This document shows positions 1-8,558 of a stretch of DNA of 10,613 nt, in pieces; positions within the stretch are counted from its first letter, which is position 1; every line of letters starts with the position of its first letter. The DNA comes from CAZTTG01 sp964615935 (lineage in GTDB: Bacteria > Planctomycetota > UBA1135 > GCA-002686595). Both the position numbers and the translations under genes were made by a program. Location of the stretch: NCBI GenBank assembly GCA_964615935.1, contig CAZTTG010000146.1, positions 1 to 10,613 of the forward strand. Direction: 5' to 3'. Below the pieces are notes generated by a model that made no database searches, was not told the DNA's origin, and saw only the letters and a program-made list of their open reading frames with translations.

Positions 1-1765
1 TCGGCGTGGTTGCCCTGCTCGACGATGCGCCCGTCCTCGATCACCAGGATGCGGTCGGCCGAGCGGATGGTGGAGAGGCGGTGGGCGATGACGAAGCTGG
101 TGCGGCCCTCGATGACCCGCGAGAGGCCCTGCTGGATGCGGCGCTCGGTCTCGGTGTCCACCGAGGAGGTGGCCTCGTCCATCACCAGGATCTGCGGTCG
201 CGCCAGGATGGCCCGCGCGAAGGAGACCAGCTGCTTCTGGCCGATGGAGAGGCGGTTGCCGCCCTCCCCCACCTCGGTCGCGTAGCCGTCCCCCATGGCG
301 TGGATGAACTCGTCGGCGTTGGCCAGGCGGGCGGCCTCGGCGATCTCCTCCTCGGAGGCTTCCAGCCGGCCGTAGCGGATGTTGTCGGCCACGCTCCCGC
401 TGAAGAGGTGCGGGGTCTGCAGCACGATGCCCAGGTTGGACTGCAGCCAGTGCAGACTGCGCTCGCGGTAGTCGAGGCCGTCGAGCAGGATCCGGCCCTC
501 GGTGGGCTCGTAGAAGCGGCACAGGAGGCTCAGGATGGTGGACTTGCCGCCGCCGGTGGAGCCCACCAGCGCCACGGTCTCGCCGGCGCGCACCTCGAGG
601 TCGAAGCCCTCCAGCACGGTGGGGCCGTCCCGATAGGTGAAGCCCACCCCGTGGAAGCGGATGTCGCCGATGCGATGCGCTCCTCCGTCCTCGGCCACTC
701 CCGCGTCCGACGGCTGGCCTCGACGGACCTCGATGGCCCGGCGCACCGGCTCGGAGTCGGCGATCTCCGGCTCGGCCTCGATCAGCCCGATGATCCGCTC
801 GGCCGAGGCCTGGGCCATCTGCATCTCGGCGAACCAGCGCGACATCTCCTGGATGGGCTCGAAGAAGTGCCGGGTGTAGGTCATGAACGCGATCAGCGTG
901 CCGATCGTGAGGCGCCCGCCGGTCACCTCCAGCCCGCCGACGGCGAGCGCCAGGCCGGTGGCCAGGCTGCCCAGGGTCAGGACCAGCGGCAGGAAGAGGG
1001 CCGACTGGAGGGCGTTGCGCACCGAGGCGCGCAGCATCTCGTCCGAGAGCCCGCTGAACTCGTCCAGGCTCTCCCGCTCGCGCACGAAGACCTTGCTGGT
1101 GCGCACCCCCATGATCCCCTCGTTGTACGAGGCCGTCAGGCGGGAGTTGGTCCTGCGCACGACGCGCGAGCTCTCGAGGATCCGCTTCTGGAAGAAGGCG
1201 CAGGCCCACACCAGCAGCGGGATCACCGCCAGCACCACCAGGGCCAGCTCGAGGTCCATCGCCAGGAGGACCGCGGCCACCGCCGTCATGGTGGTGACGC
1301 CCCAGATCAGGTCCAACACGCCCCAGGCCAGGATGTTCGACAGGCGGTCGCAGTCCGAGGTCATGCGCGCCATCAGCCAGCCCACCGGCCGGTGGTCGAA
1401 GTAGGAGAAGGACAGCCGCTGCAGGTTCTCGAAGCCGTCGCGGCGGATGTCGTGGCTGACCGAGGTGCGGATCCTCCCGGCGAGCAGGATGAAGCCCCAC
1501 ACGCAGAGGGCCAGGAGGGCGGTCAGCCCCAGGTAGGCCAGGGCATAGGGCGCGACGTCCACCGCCATGCCGCGCGAGTCCACGTCGTCGATCAGCTCGC
1601 GCGTCAGGAGGGGGAAGGCGGTGTCGGCCAGGGCCACGCCCACGGCGAAGACGGCCAGCCCGATCACGCGGCCCTTGCGCACCAGGGCGTAGGAGAGGAG
1701 CTTGCGCCACAGCCGCAGGTCCACCCCCTGCTCGCCGTAGGCCTCCTCGGTCGGCTGGGTGGCGA

Positions 1766-1769
<4 letters not shown>
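1..1769 (-). CDS. Heterodimeric ABC exporter, second subunit (catalytic Walker B, degenerate signature); 3' end outside window
   Basis: A fused membrane domain and ATPase of a type IV ABC exporter, presumed to pump hydrophobic compounds, drugs or lipids out across the inner membrane. The GTG start at 1769 overlaps the stop of the upstream subunit (GTGA), implying translational coupling. Roughly residues 34-330 carry the transmembrane helices. The nucleotide-binding domain follows with Walker A (G403-T411, GSTGGGKST), a Q-loop (VLQTPHLF), the signature at 507-511 reading LSIGQ instead of LSGGQ, Walker B with an intact catalytic Glu (D531-E532, VMDEATSSVD) and the switch His563. In heterodimeric exporters the non-canonical signature belongs to the subunit that keeps the Glu, as here. 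About 589 codons are present. The frame is still open at the left edge, just after the H-loop and D/H-region (IVEQGNHA), so only a short C-terminal tail is missing. The substrate is unknown. The family call is secure; a true orthologue name (BmrD, LmrD or TM288-like) is not assigned. Confidence 0.93.
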
Positions 1770-3595
<1,826 letters not shown>

Positions 3596-3632
3596 GGTCG
3601 ATCGTCGCGCTTGGAGGCGCCCTCGATACGAA

Positions 3633-3660
3633 TGAAGCCCGCCGGGCAGGTCGGGCTTCA
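3633..3660 (-). other. Leader hairpin between terminator and ABC start
   Basis: A perfect 9-bp stem, TGAAGCCCG (3633-3641) with CGGGCTTCA (3652-3660), closes a 10-nt loop that could pair two more bases. It lies 37 nt upstream of the exporter start codon. Its arms carry the same GAAGCCC/GGGCTTC octamer as the terminator immediately upstream in the transcript, so arms of the two hairpins can pair with each other. The T content after the stem on the minus strand is poor (TTCGTATCG), so it is a weaker terminator candidate. It may instead be an alternative-pairing partner or an RNA-stability element. Confidence 0.55.
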
Positions 3661-3674
3661 GCGATTCGAGGGCG

Positions 3675-3714
3675 GAAAACGAAGAAGCCCGCTCATTTTC
3701 GTGAGCGGGCTTCT
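3675..3714 (-). terminator. Intrinsic terminator in the exporter leader (probable attenuator)
   Basis: A perfect 13-bp stem, AGAAGCCCGCTCA (3683-3695) against TGAGCGGGCTTCT (3702-3714), closes a 6-nt loop. Read on the minus strand the stem is followed by TTCGTTTTCC, a T-rich tail. On the plus strand the following bases (CATGGCCGC) are not T-rich. The terminator therefore acts on minus-strand transcripts, 80 nt before the ABC start codon and 44 nt after the stop of the small upstream ORF. The only minus-strand gene just upstream is that ORF, which argues for an attenuator. The alternative is that it stops read-through from the cluster at 4912-10551. Confidence 0.72.
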
Positions 3715-3744
3715 CATGGCCGCTTGCCCAGTGGGCGCGCAGCC

Positions 3745-3780
3745 TGAGCGCACTCGCTCACGGGAGTGGGGGCACTCCCG
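3745..3780 (-). promoter_or_regulatory. Tandem hairpins at the leader-peptide stop codon
   Basis: Two adjacent perfect hairpins. The first in the minus-strand transcript has an 8-bp stem (3761-3768 with 3773-3780; arms CGGGAGTG and CACTCCCG, loop CCCC). It covers the last codons of the small ORF. The second has a 6-bp stem (3745-3750 with 3755-3760; arms TGAGCG and CGCTCA, loop AGTG), and its 5' arm contains the ORF's TGA stop. The hexamers TGAGCG and CGCTCA both recur in the terminator stem downstream, so the second hairpin and the terminator can exchange partners. A ribosome finishing or stalling on the small ORF would necessarily open the first hairpin and mask the 5' arm of the second. 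Confidence 0.6.
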
Positions 3781-3811
3781 GGGGGAGGAGGTGGTAGAGT
3801 CGAGTGCGCAT
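3758..3811 (-). CDS. Putative 17-residue leader peptide of the ABC exporter operon
   Basis: The ORF encodes MRTRLYHLLPPGVPPLP. Its ATG at 3811 is preceded by AAGGAA (3818-3823) with 6 nt spacing, the best Shine-Dalgarno in this region. An in-frame ATG at 3838 would give 26 residues but lacks a site of that quality. The product is too short for a fold and is better read as a regulatory peptide whose translation is the signal. Visible features are an Arg-Thr-Arg (+X+) near the N-terminus and a proline-rich end with Pro-Pro-Gly, Pro-Pro and a Pro directly before the stop, all contexts known to slow or arrest ribosomes. It sits between a promoter and a terminator ahead of a heterodimeric exporter, as bmrB does before bmrCD. 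No homologue is recognised. Reality of translation is inferred from context only. Confidence 0.5.
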   Translation of the reverse strand: MRTRLYHLLPPGVPPLP

Positions 3812-3856
3812 GGGCGGTTCCTTTTCCGCGCGGCTCATCGGCCGACGAAGGGAAAG

Positions 3857-3884
3857 AGGATACTCCCCTCCGATGGGGGCGCAA
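3857..3884 (-). promoter_or_regulatory. Candidate sigma70-type promoter for the leader and ABC exporter
   Basis: Minus-strand TTGCGC (3879-3884) and TATCCT (3857-3862) are separated by 16 nt. They match the -35 and -10 consensus at three and four of six positions. The predicted start near 3850 would give a leader of about 255 nt that contains the small ORF, the hairpins and the terminator before the exporter start. The match is moderate, and the assignment rests largely on position. Confidence 0.45.
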
Positions 3885-3900
3885 GGCCCGAGGCGCGAAA

Positions 3901-3962
3901 CTCCGCGATGCCGGGGCCGCGGAGGGCCGCTCCGGGCCCACCGGGGGCCCCTCCAGGGGCCC
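3901..3962. other. GC-rich inverted repeats in the divergent intergenic region
   Basis: The region between the exporter promoter and the lipoprotein promoter holds no credible gene. It contains two hairpin-forming inverted repeats. CTCCGCG (3901-3907) pairs with CGCGGAG (3918-3924) around a 10-nt loop. GGGCCCC (3945-3951) pairs with GGGGCCC (3956-3962) around TCCA. Neither has a T tail. They could be operator-like sites or simply chance in extreme GC sequence. Confidence 0.35.
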
Positions 3963-4007
3963 GGGCGGCCGCCGCGCCGGCCGGAGGGGGTTCGGGCCGC
4001 GAGATCG

Positions 4008-4036
4008 CTGTCGCCGGGTCTCGCCGCCGCTATCCT
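4008..4036 (+). promoter_or_regulatory. Candidate promoter of the DUF1579 lipoprotein gene
   Basis: TATCCT at 4031-4036 is preceded, 17 nt upstream, by CTGTCG (4008-4013), a weak -35. The -10 hexamer is identical to the one proposed for the divergent exporter leader. The start codon lies 91 nt downstream. No T-rich or AT-rich element elsewhere in the 3885-4127 stretch is better. Support is positional and weak. Confidence 0.3.
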
Positions 4037-4115
4037 CTCGCGCTCTCCGAGGCCGCCGCTCTCCCCGAGGCCGGCCCGAGAGCCGCCCCGGCGCCCCGCC
4101 CTCCAACCCCGATCC

Positions 4116-4119
4116 GGAG
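4116..4119 (+). promoter_or_regulatory. Ribosome binding site of the lipoprotein gene
   Basis: GGAG lies 8 nt before the ATG at 4128. It selects this start over in-frame upstream codons, and this start also places the lipoprotein signal peptide exactly at the N-terminus. Confidence 0.7.
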
Positions 4120-4127
4120 TGACCGCG

Positions 4128-4775
4128 ATGAAGACCACCCAGCCCCTGCTCGCCACCATCCTGATCCCGGCCCTCCTGGCCGGCTGCCAGACCACCACCG
4201 GGGAGTCGCGGGAGGCTCCTCCCGACGAGGCCGCGGCCGCTGAGGCCATGTCCGCCGAGGACCTGGAGGCCTACATGGCGACCGCCCGGCCGGGAGCGGG
4301 TCACCGGATCCTCGACCCCATGGTCGGGGAATTCCGCGCCCAGGTCACGGCCACCATGGGCCCCGGGGCTCCGCCGGACGTGTCCACCGGGATCATGCGC
4401 ACCTCCTGGACCCTCGGCGGTCGCTACCTGAAGCACGACTACCAGGGCAAGGCCATGGGCCAGCCCTTCTCGGGGCAGGGCTACACCGGCTTCGACAACC
4501 AGAAGCAGTGCTTCTGCGGCTTCTGGGTCGACTCCATGGGCACCATGATGCCCCCGATCATTCACGGCCAGGCGGACGAGTCGGGCAAGGTGCTCACCTT
4601 CGAGATGGAGCACGACCAGATGGAGCACGACCACTGGGTCACGGGCGAGCGCGGCACGACGCGCGAGGTCGTCACCATCGAGAGCCACGACCGGCACACC
4701 ACGGACATGTTCTGGACGCCCGAGGAGGGCGAGACGCAGCAGACGCTGCGGATCGTGTACGACCGGATCCGGTAG
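4128..4775 (+). CDS. DUF1579 family lipoprotein
   Basis: A 215-residue protein with a lipoprotein signal peptide: a basic MK start, a hydrophobic core at 7-18 and the lipobox LLAGC with lipidated Cys20. It is probably anchored in the periplasm or outer membrane. A low-complexity linker of about 35 residues (Ala/Glu-rich, 24-56) leads to the domain at about 58-214. The sequence pattern there (HRILDPMVGEFRAQV, TSWTLGGRYLKHDYQG, GYDN-like GFDNQKQ, WVDSMGTMM, and a C-terminal TLRIVYDRI) is that of DUF1579, a predicted beta-barrel domain common in lipoproteins of several phyla and without a settled function. The family resembles lipocalin-like ligand binders, but a ligand is not indicated. The gene stands alone: divergent from the exporter leader and convergent with the glycosyltransferase gene, leaving a 136-nt gap. 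The chosen start is fixed by GGAG and the signal peptide; the frame is open further upstream without coding sense. Confidence 0.88.
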   Translation: MKTTQPLLATILIPALLAGCQTTTGESREAPPDEAAAAEAMSAEDLEAYMATARPGAGHRILDPMVGEFRAQVTATMGPGAPPDVSTGIMRTSWTLGGRYLKHDYQGKAMGQPFSGQGYTGFDNQKQCFCGFWVDSMGTMMPPIIHGQADESGKVLTFEMEHDQMEHDHWVTGERGTTREVVTIESHDRHTTDMFWTPEEGETQQTLRIVYDRIR

Positions 4776-4911
4776 CCGCGGCGGGAAATCCCGCACTCGA
4801 ACCGCAACCGCTGGCGAGGCCGCGCGTCCCCATGGGCGGTGGGGGGCCCGTGGGATGCGCCCGCAGTGACGGCCGCTCGAGGCCGGGCTCGATGGGCATC
4901 ACCGCCCCGCC
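4776..4911. other. Convergent intergenic gap without a clear terminator
   Basis: This 136-nt space separates the stops of the lipoprotein and glycosyltransferase genes. It contains only short stems: GCGGG/CCCGC with loop AAAT near 4787-4800, CCCCA/TGGGG near 4828-4844 and TCGAG/CTCGA near 4877-4892. None is followed by a T run, so no intrinsic terminator can be called in either direction. Confidence 0.4.
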
Positions 4912-7182
4912 TCACTCCGGAATCGGCCGCCCGTCGTCGGGCACGCGGGCCTTCGCCTCGACCGGGAGGAGGAAGCGCCCGATCTCGAAGTAGCCGTCTC
5001 CGCTCAGCATGCGGCCCTCGCGGGTCCACATGCGGTATCGACCATCGGGATCGCGGTCCCTCGTCGAGAGCCCGAGGGGGAACATCCGCCGCTCGGGCTC
5101 CTGGGCCCCCTCCTCCTCCGCAATCTCCATCCACAAGGCGCAGGGAATCAGGTCCCCGCGGCGGTAGGGCCCGCCCAGGGGCCAGTGGGGCCGGTCGGCG
5201 TAGAAGGCGTCGGCCGAGGCGACCAGGAGGTAGCTCTCGCGCAGCATCTCGATCCTGCGCTCCGTCCAGGTCGAGGTGGGGTAGAGACCATAGGCCGGGT
5301 GGTGGTTGTTCTGGAAGCTGTTCCTACCGTCCGGGGCGGTGACGCGGTCCATGATCTTCCAGTCCCGATCGAAGCCATTCGGGAGGCCCCGCCAGCGGTA
5401 GGTGATCCAGGCCAATCCCGTGCCCGGAAGGGGCTCGACCTCGAAGTCGATCAGGTCCAGCCGTGGGACTCCGACACCCTGCACCTCACCCGGCGCGAAG
5501 CGGGCACGGCACTCGAGGTTCCAGAGTCCCCAGGTCTCCTCCTCGATGTCGAAGAAGCGCCGGCCCCCCTCCGCGGCGTCGCTCCGGCGCAGGACGAAGA
5601 CCGGGCCCAGGCCCGCGTGCACCTCCTGGTCGTAGAAGGCCGCCTCCACCCGGAAGCGCCGGTTGACCTCCTCGAAGAGCCCCTTGCGCTGGGAGAGGAC
5701 CGGCAGGTGGACGATCAGCCAGTCCAGGCCCTCCAGGGTCCCGGCGATCGCCTCCCGCCGCGCGGGCGCGGACTCGTCCGTCTCGGACTCGGGCACCTCG
5801 TCCCGCCAGCTCTCGAGCGGGTAGGGGAACTTCACGTGCTCGATGCGCGGCGAGGCGCGCAGGAAGAGCGCCCAGTGGTAGGCGCCCGCCATGCGCGCCG
5901 GCGCCGCCGCGTCCTCCTCCAGCGATCCCTCGATCCAGTCGAGCGCCTTCCAGTACGCGCCGTGGAAGCGCGGGTTCGAGTCCCCCAGCGCCATCACCCC
6001 GAGGGGCAGGGCCGCCAGCAAGGCGATCGCCGCCGAGGCCCTGCGCCAGAGGGGCGATCGCGCCGCTCCGCCCCCGCGCCACCGCGCCCAGCCGGCCGCG
6101 CACACGGCGGCGAGCAGCGGCAGGATCGGCAGCAGCAGGCGGTGGGACTTGTCCCCCTTGAAGCTGAGGATGGCCACGTATCCGGCGGCCACCAGCACCG
6201 GGATCCACCTCCGCCAGGCCGGCCGGCGCAGGAAGCACAGCAGGCCCACGGCGCCGAGCAGCAGCGCGGGCCAGACGATGAAGTCGTCGAAGTGCTCGAA
6301 GTACCAGGTGCGCGCGCTGGAGGAGCGCGGGGTCCACTTCTCGTAGGCCCGGTCGAATCCGTATCCCTGGAATTCGCTCTGGGTCTGGTAGACCCACCGG
6401 GCCATGTCGCGGAAGACCGGGAACTGCTTCTGGGGAATCAGCAGCAGGGTCGTGAGCATCGAGCCGACGTTGTCGAGCACGTAGCCCAGGAGGCTCGCGC
6501 CCCAGCGCCCGTAGACCCAGCGATCCAGGCCGATCTGCGCCAGCGCCCCGACGCCCACGCCCGCGCCCAGGCCCAGCCAGCTCGCGGCGTGCTTCACCCG
6601 ATCGCGGACGAGGAGCAGGCCGAAGAGCAGCAGGATCGCGAGGAGCGTCTTGTAGGAGCAGAGGAGCGCCAGGCCCAGGAGCATCCCGCCCCGCAGCGAT
6701 CGCCCGAAGCCGCAGCGCTCGAGCAGGCGCTCGAATCCCAGCGCCGCGAAGAGGGCCGCGGCGATCCCGGCCACCGGCGAGACGGCGTAGCGCAGATAGA
6801 CCGGGTTGACGGCCACCAGGAAGCCCGCCGCGAAGCCGGCGCGCCGGCCGGCCACCCGCGCCCCCAGCCGGGCGCTGGCGAGCACGAGGGCCAGGGCGAG
6901 CCCCATCTGCACGGCTCGCCCCACCCACACCAGCGGGCGCAGATCCTCCAGGCCGATCCAGTCGGCCAGGGCGAACATCGGCACGAAGACCAGGGAGAAG
7001 GCGAAGGAGCGCACGGCCCGGTCGGCGCCCAGATCCCCGCCCTCGGCCCAGGCCAGCGCCCGATCCAGGTACTCCACCGAGTCGGCCAGCTGGTAGCCCT
7101 CGAGGCGGCTCCAGGAGAAGACCTGCAGCGCGAGCGCCAGGAACAGCAGCCACCGCATCCCGCGGTCGCGCAGCCCGGGCAT
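4912..7182 (-). CDS. Polytopic GT-C-type glycosyltransferase with C-terminal soluble domain
   Basis: A 756-residue integral membrane protein. About ten hydrophobic segments fall between residues 9 and 400. The first periplasmic loop has ADSVEYLDRA (33-42) followed by RSFAFSLVF (58-66), acidic residues placed as in GT-C enzymes of the GT22/Alg9-like mannosyltransferase and ArnT/PMT groups. GDKSHRLLLPILPLLA (343-358) resembles the late K/H-R-P motif of the same superfamily. Such enzymes transfer a sugar from a polyprenyl-phosphate donor on the outer face of the cytoplasmic membrane. Residues about 570-690 form a separate predicted beta-rich domain (ITYRWRGL, HHPAYGLYPTSTW) of a type often found at the C-terminus of bacterial PMT-like proteins. 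The ATG at 7182 has GGGGAG 3 nt upstream and lies 17 nt after the preceding stop. Met9 (7158) is an alternative start without a ribosome site. Acceptor and donor are unknown. The family is fairly secure, the precise GT class less so. Confidence 0.82.
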   Translation of the reverse strand: MPGLRDRGMRWLLFLALALQVFSWSRLEGYQLADSVEYLDRALAWAEGGDLGADRAVRSFAFSLVFVPMFALADWIGLEDLRPLVWVGRAVQMGLALALVLASARLGARVAGRRAGFAAGFLVAVNPVYLRYAVSPVAGIAAALFAALGFERLLERCGFGRSLRGGMLLGLALLCSYKTLLAILLLFGLLLVRDRVKHAASWLGLGAGVGVGALAQIGLDRWVYGRWGASLLGYVLDNVGSMLTTLLLIPQKQFPVFRDMARWVYQTQSEFQGYGFDRAYEKWTPRSSSARTWYFEHFDDFIVWPALLLGAVGLLCFLRRPAWRRWIPVLVAAGYVAILSFKGDKSHRLLLPILPLLAAVCAAGWARWRGGGAARSPLWRRASAAIALLAALPLGVMALGDSNPRFHGAYWKALDWIEGSLEEDAAAPARMAGAYHWALFLRASPRIEHVKFPYPLESWRDEVPESETDESAPARREAIAGTLEGLDWLIVHLPVLSQRKGLFEEVNRRFRVEAAFYDQEVHAGLGPVFVLRRSDAAEGGRRFFDIEEETWGLWNLECRARFAPGEVQGVGVPRLDLIDFEVEPLPGTGLAWITYRWRGLPNGFDRDWKIMDRVTAPDGRNSFQNNHHPAYGLYPTSTWTERRIEMLRESYLLVASADAFYADRPHWPLGGPYRRGDLIPCALWMEIAEEEGAQEPERRMFPLGLSTRDRDPDGRYRMWTREGRMLSGDGYFEIGRFLLPVEAKARVPDDGRPIPE

Positions 7183-7199
7183 GGGCTCCCCGTCGGTGC

Positions 7200-8555
7200 C
7201 TATCGAGCGGGCAGGATCCACAGCGTCTCCTCCCGACTCTCGATCGCGTCGCTCATCCCGAAGCCCAGGCGCACGGAGCCGTCGGGCTCCTCGCGCACCT
7301 GGATCGAACCTCCGGTTCCCGGATCCCGAAGGCCGCGCGCCCAATCGAGCGCGATCTCGCGGCCGTCGCGGTAGTCGACCAGCCCGACCTCGGCCAGGGA
7401 GCGCAGCGCCTCGTGGTACAGGGCGGTCTCGACGTTGCCGGGCAGGACCCGCCAGATTCTGGAAGCCACCGGTGTCCATCGACCCGGTGAGCGAAGCTCG
7501 ACCGCGAGCTCCCGGCTGCCCCGCAGCGCCTGGTGCGGCTCGCGCTCGAGGAGAGCGACCGCCCGCTCGCCGATCTCCAGGAAGCGCTGGCCGTCCCAGC
7601 CGGCGAGCAGGGGGTAGAGGGTCCGCCCCACGAAGGTCGAATCGGGATCCGCCTGGGCCCAGGCGATCTCGCCCGCGCGGTAGAGCTCGAGGTGCAAGCA
7701 GCGGTGTCCGTCGACGGCGCGGCGCAGCGCCTCGAGCGGAGGGCTCTCCCCCACCCGCTCCTGGAGCGTCTGCACGCGATACCCCGCGGGCAGCCGCGCG
7801 AGGAGCTGCTGCAGCCCGTTCAGCGCGATCTCGAGCTGCATGCCGTGGGCGTGGAACGGCCCCATGAAGGGCTCTCGCCGCAGGGCTCCGACCCAGAGCC
7901 AGGCGAGCTCCATCCTCCGCAGCGCGGCCGGGAAGCGGCCCCGTTGCGCGTCGTCCACCGCGGCGATCGACAGCCAGGCGGTCGCCTCGATCAGGACCTC
8001 GGCCTCGTCGATGCCGAGCTGTCCGGCGGCGGGGTCGAGGAAGTCGTAGGAGACCGCGATCCGGAAGGGGCCCAGGGAGGCGATGCGCTCCACGCGCTGC
8101 AGCTCTCCCTCGATCTCGCCCAGCCAGCTCTCGACGAGCGTCCACGCGGCCGCGGGCGGGTCCGCTCGGGTGAGGATTTCACCCGCGGCCCACTCCACCG
8201 CGGCCTCGTACCCCCGCGCGTCGCTCTCCCGGGCGGCCTCGGCCATGGCGAGGAGGAGCTCGGCTTCCTCGACCGAATCCCCCTCCCGCAGGCGCGGCCT
8301 CAGCCGAACCTCGCCCGCGATGGAGCCCTGCACCAGCTCGGCCACGAGGCGCGCCGCCTCCTCGCTCGGGGGGGGCTGCTCCATCTCGGCGAGGAGGGTC
8401 GGTTCCCCGCGAAGCTCCAGGGCCTGGACCCGCTCCTGGAAGCCGGCCCGGCCCCTCTGGCGCACGGCGAAGGCGGCGAGGAGGGCGAGGAGCAGGACGG
8501 CGAGGAGGATCCACCGGATCCACTTCCGCCGACGAGCGGGCTTCTCGCTCTGCAT
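7200..8555 (-). CDS. Membrane-anchored helical protein of unknown function
   Basis: A 451-residue protein with a basic N-terminus (KPARRRKWIR), one transmembrane helix at about 13-32 and a long, mostly alpha-helical domain predicted to face the periplasm (N-in orientation from the positive residues). There is no catalytic motif I recognise. The C-terminal stretch (RGLRDPGTGGSIQVREEPDGSVRLGFG, given here in shortened form as DPGTGG at 411-416 followed by a DG-containing beta-hairpin) resembles the DP-(F/T)-TG ending seen in many uncharacterised single-pass proteins of Planctomycetota and relatives; this is a weak similarity from memory. The gene starts 3 nt after the radical SAM stop and ends 17 nt before the glycosyltransferase, so it is almost surely co-transcribed with both. 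The Shine-Dalgarno is poor (GAGGG abutting the ATG), consistent with translational coupling. A role alongside the membrane glycosyltransferase is an inference from position only. Confidence 0.75.
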   Translation of the reverse strand: MQSEKPARRRKWIRWILLAVLLLALLAAFAVRQRGRAGFQERVQALELRGEPTLLAEMEQPPPSEEAARLVAELVQGSIAGEVRLRPRLREGDSVEEAELLLAMAEAARESDARGYEAAVEWAAGEILTRADPPAAAWTLVESWLGEIEGELQRVERIASLGPFRIAVSYDFLDPAAGQLGIDEAEVLIEATAWLSIAAVDDAQRGRFPAALRRMELAWLWVGALRREPFMGPFHAHGMQLEIALNGLQQLLARLPAGYRVQTLQERVGESPPLEALRRAVDGHRCLHLELYRAGEIAWAQADPDSTFVGRTLYPLLAGWDGQRFLEIGERAVALLEREPHQALRGSRELAVELRSPGRWTPVASRIWRVLPGNVETALYHEALRSLAEVGLVDYRDGREIALDWARGLRDPGTGGSIQVREEPDGSVRLGFGMSDAIESREETLWILPAR

Positions 8556-8558
8556 CCC

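Noticed and set aside
3758..3838. A 26-residue version of the leader peptide starting at 3838.
   Set aside because: It is in frame, but the best Shine-Dalgarno (3818-3823) lies inside it and points to the ATG at 3811, so the shorter form is preferred.
3845..3930. Faint resemblance to a GEMM-I (cyclic di-GMP) riboswitch on the plus strand (GGGCGCAAGGCCC and a following GATGCCGGGG).
   Set aside because: The conserved 5' segment (AGGGCAAACC) and the receptor geometry are not present, and the match is confined to GC-rich stretches. A covariance search with the Rfam model would settle it.
3714..4796. Minus-strand open frame of 360 codons across the lipoprotein gene.
   Set aside because: It is antisense to a lipoprotein with a clear signal peptide, ribosome site and family pattern, and its own translation is His/Gly/Arg-rich without a domain.
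7183..8145. N-terminal extension of the glycosyltransferase frame up to 8145.
   Set aside because: The extension overlaps the well-supported upstream gene, is Arg/Ala/Gly-rich, and the membrane protein pattern and ribosome site begin only at 7182.
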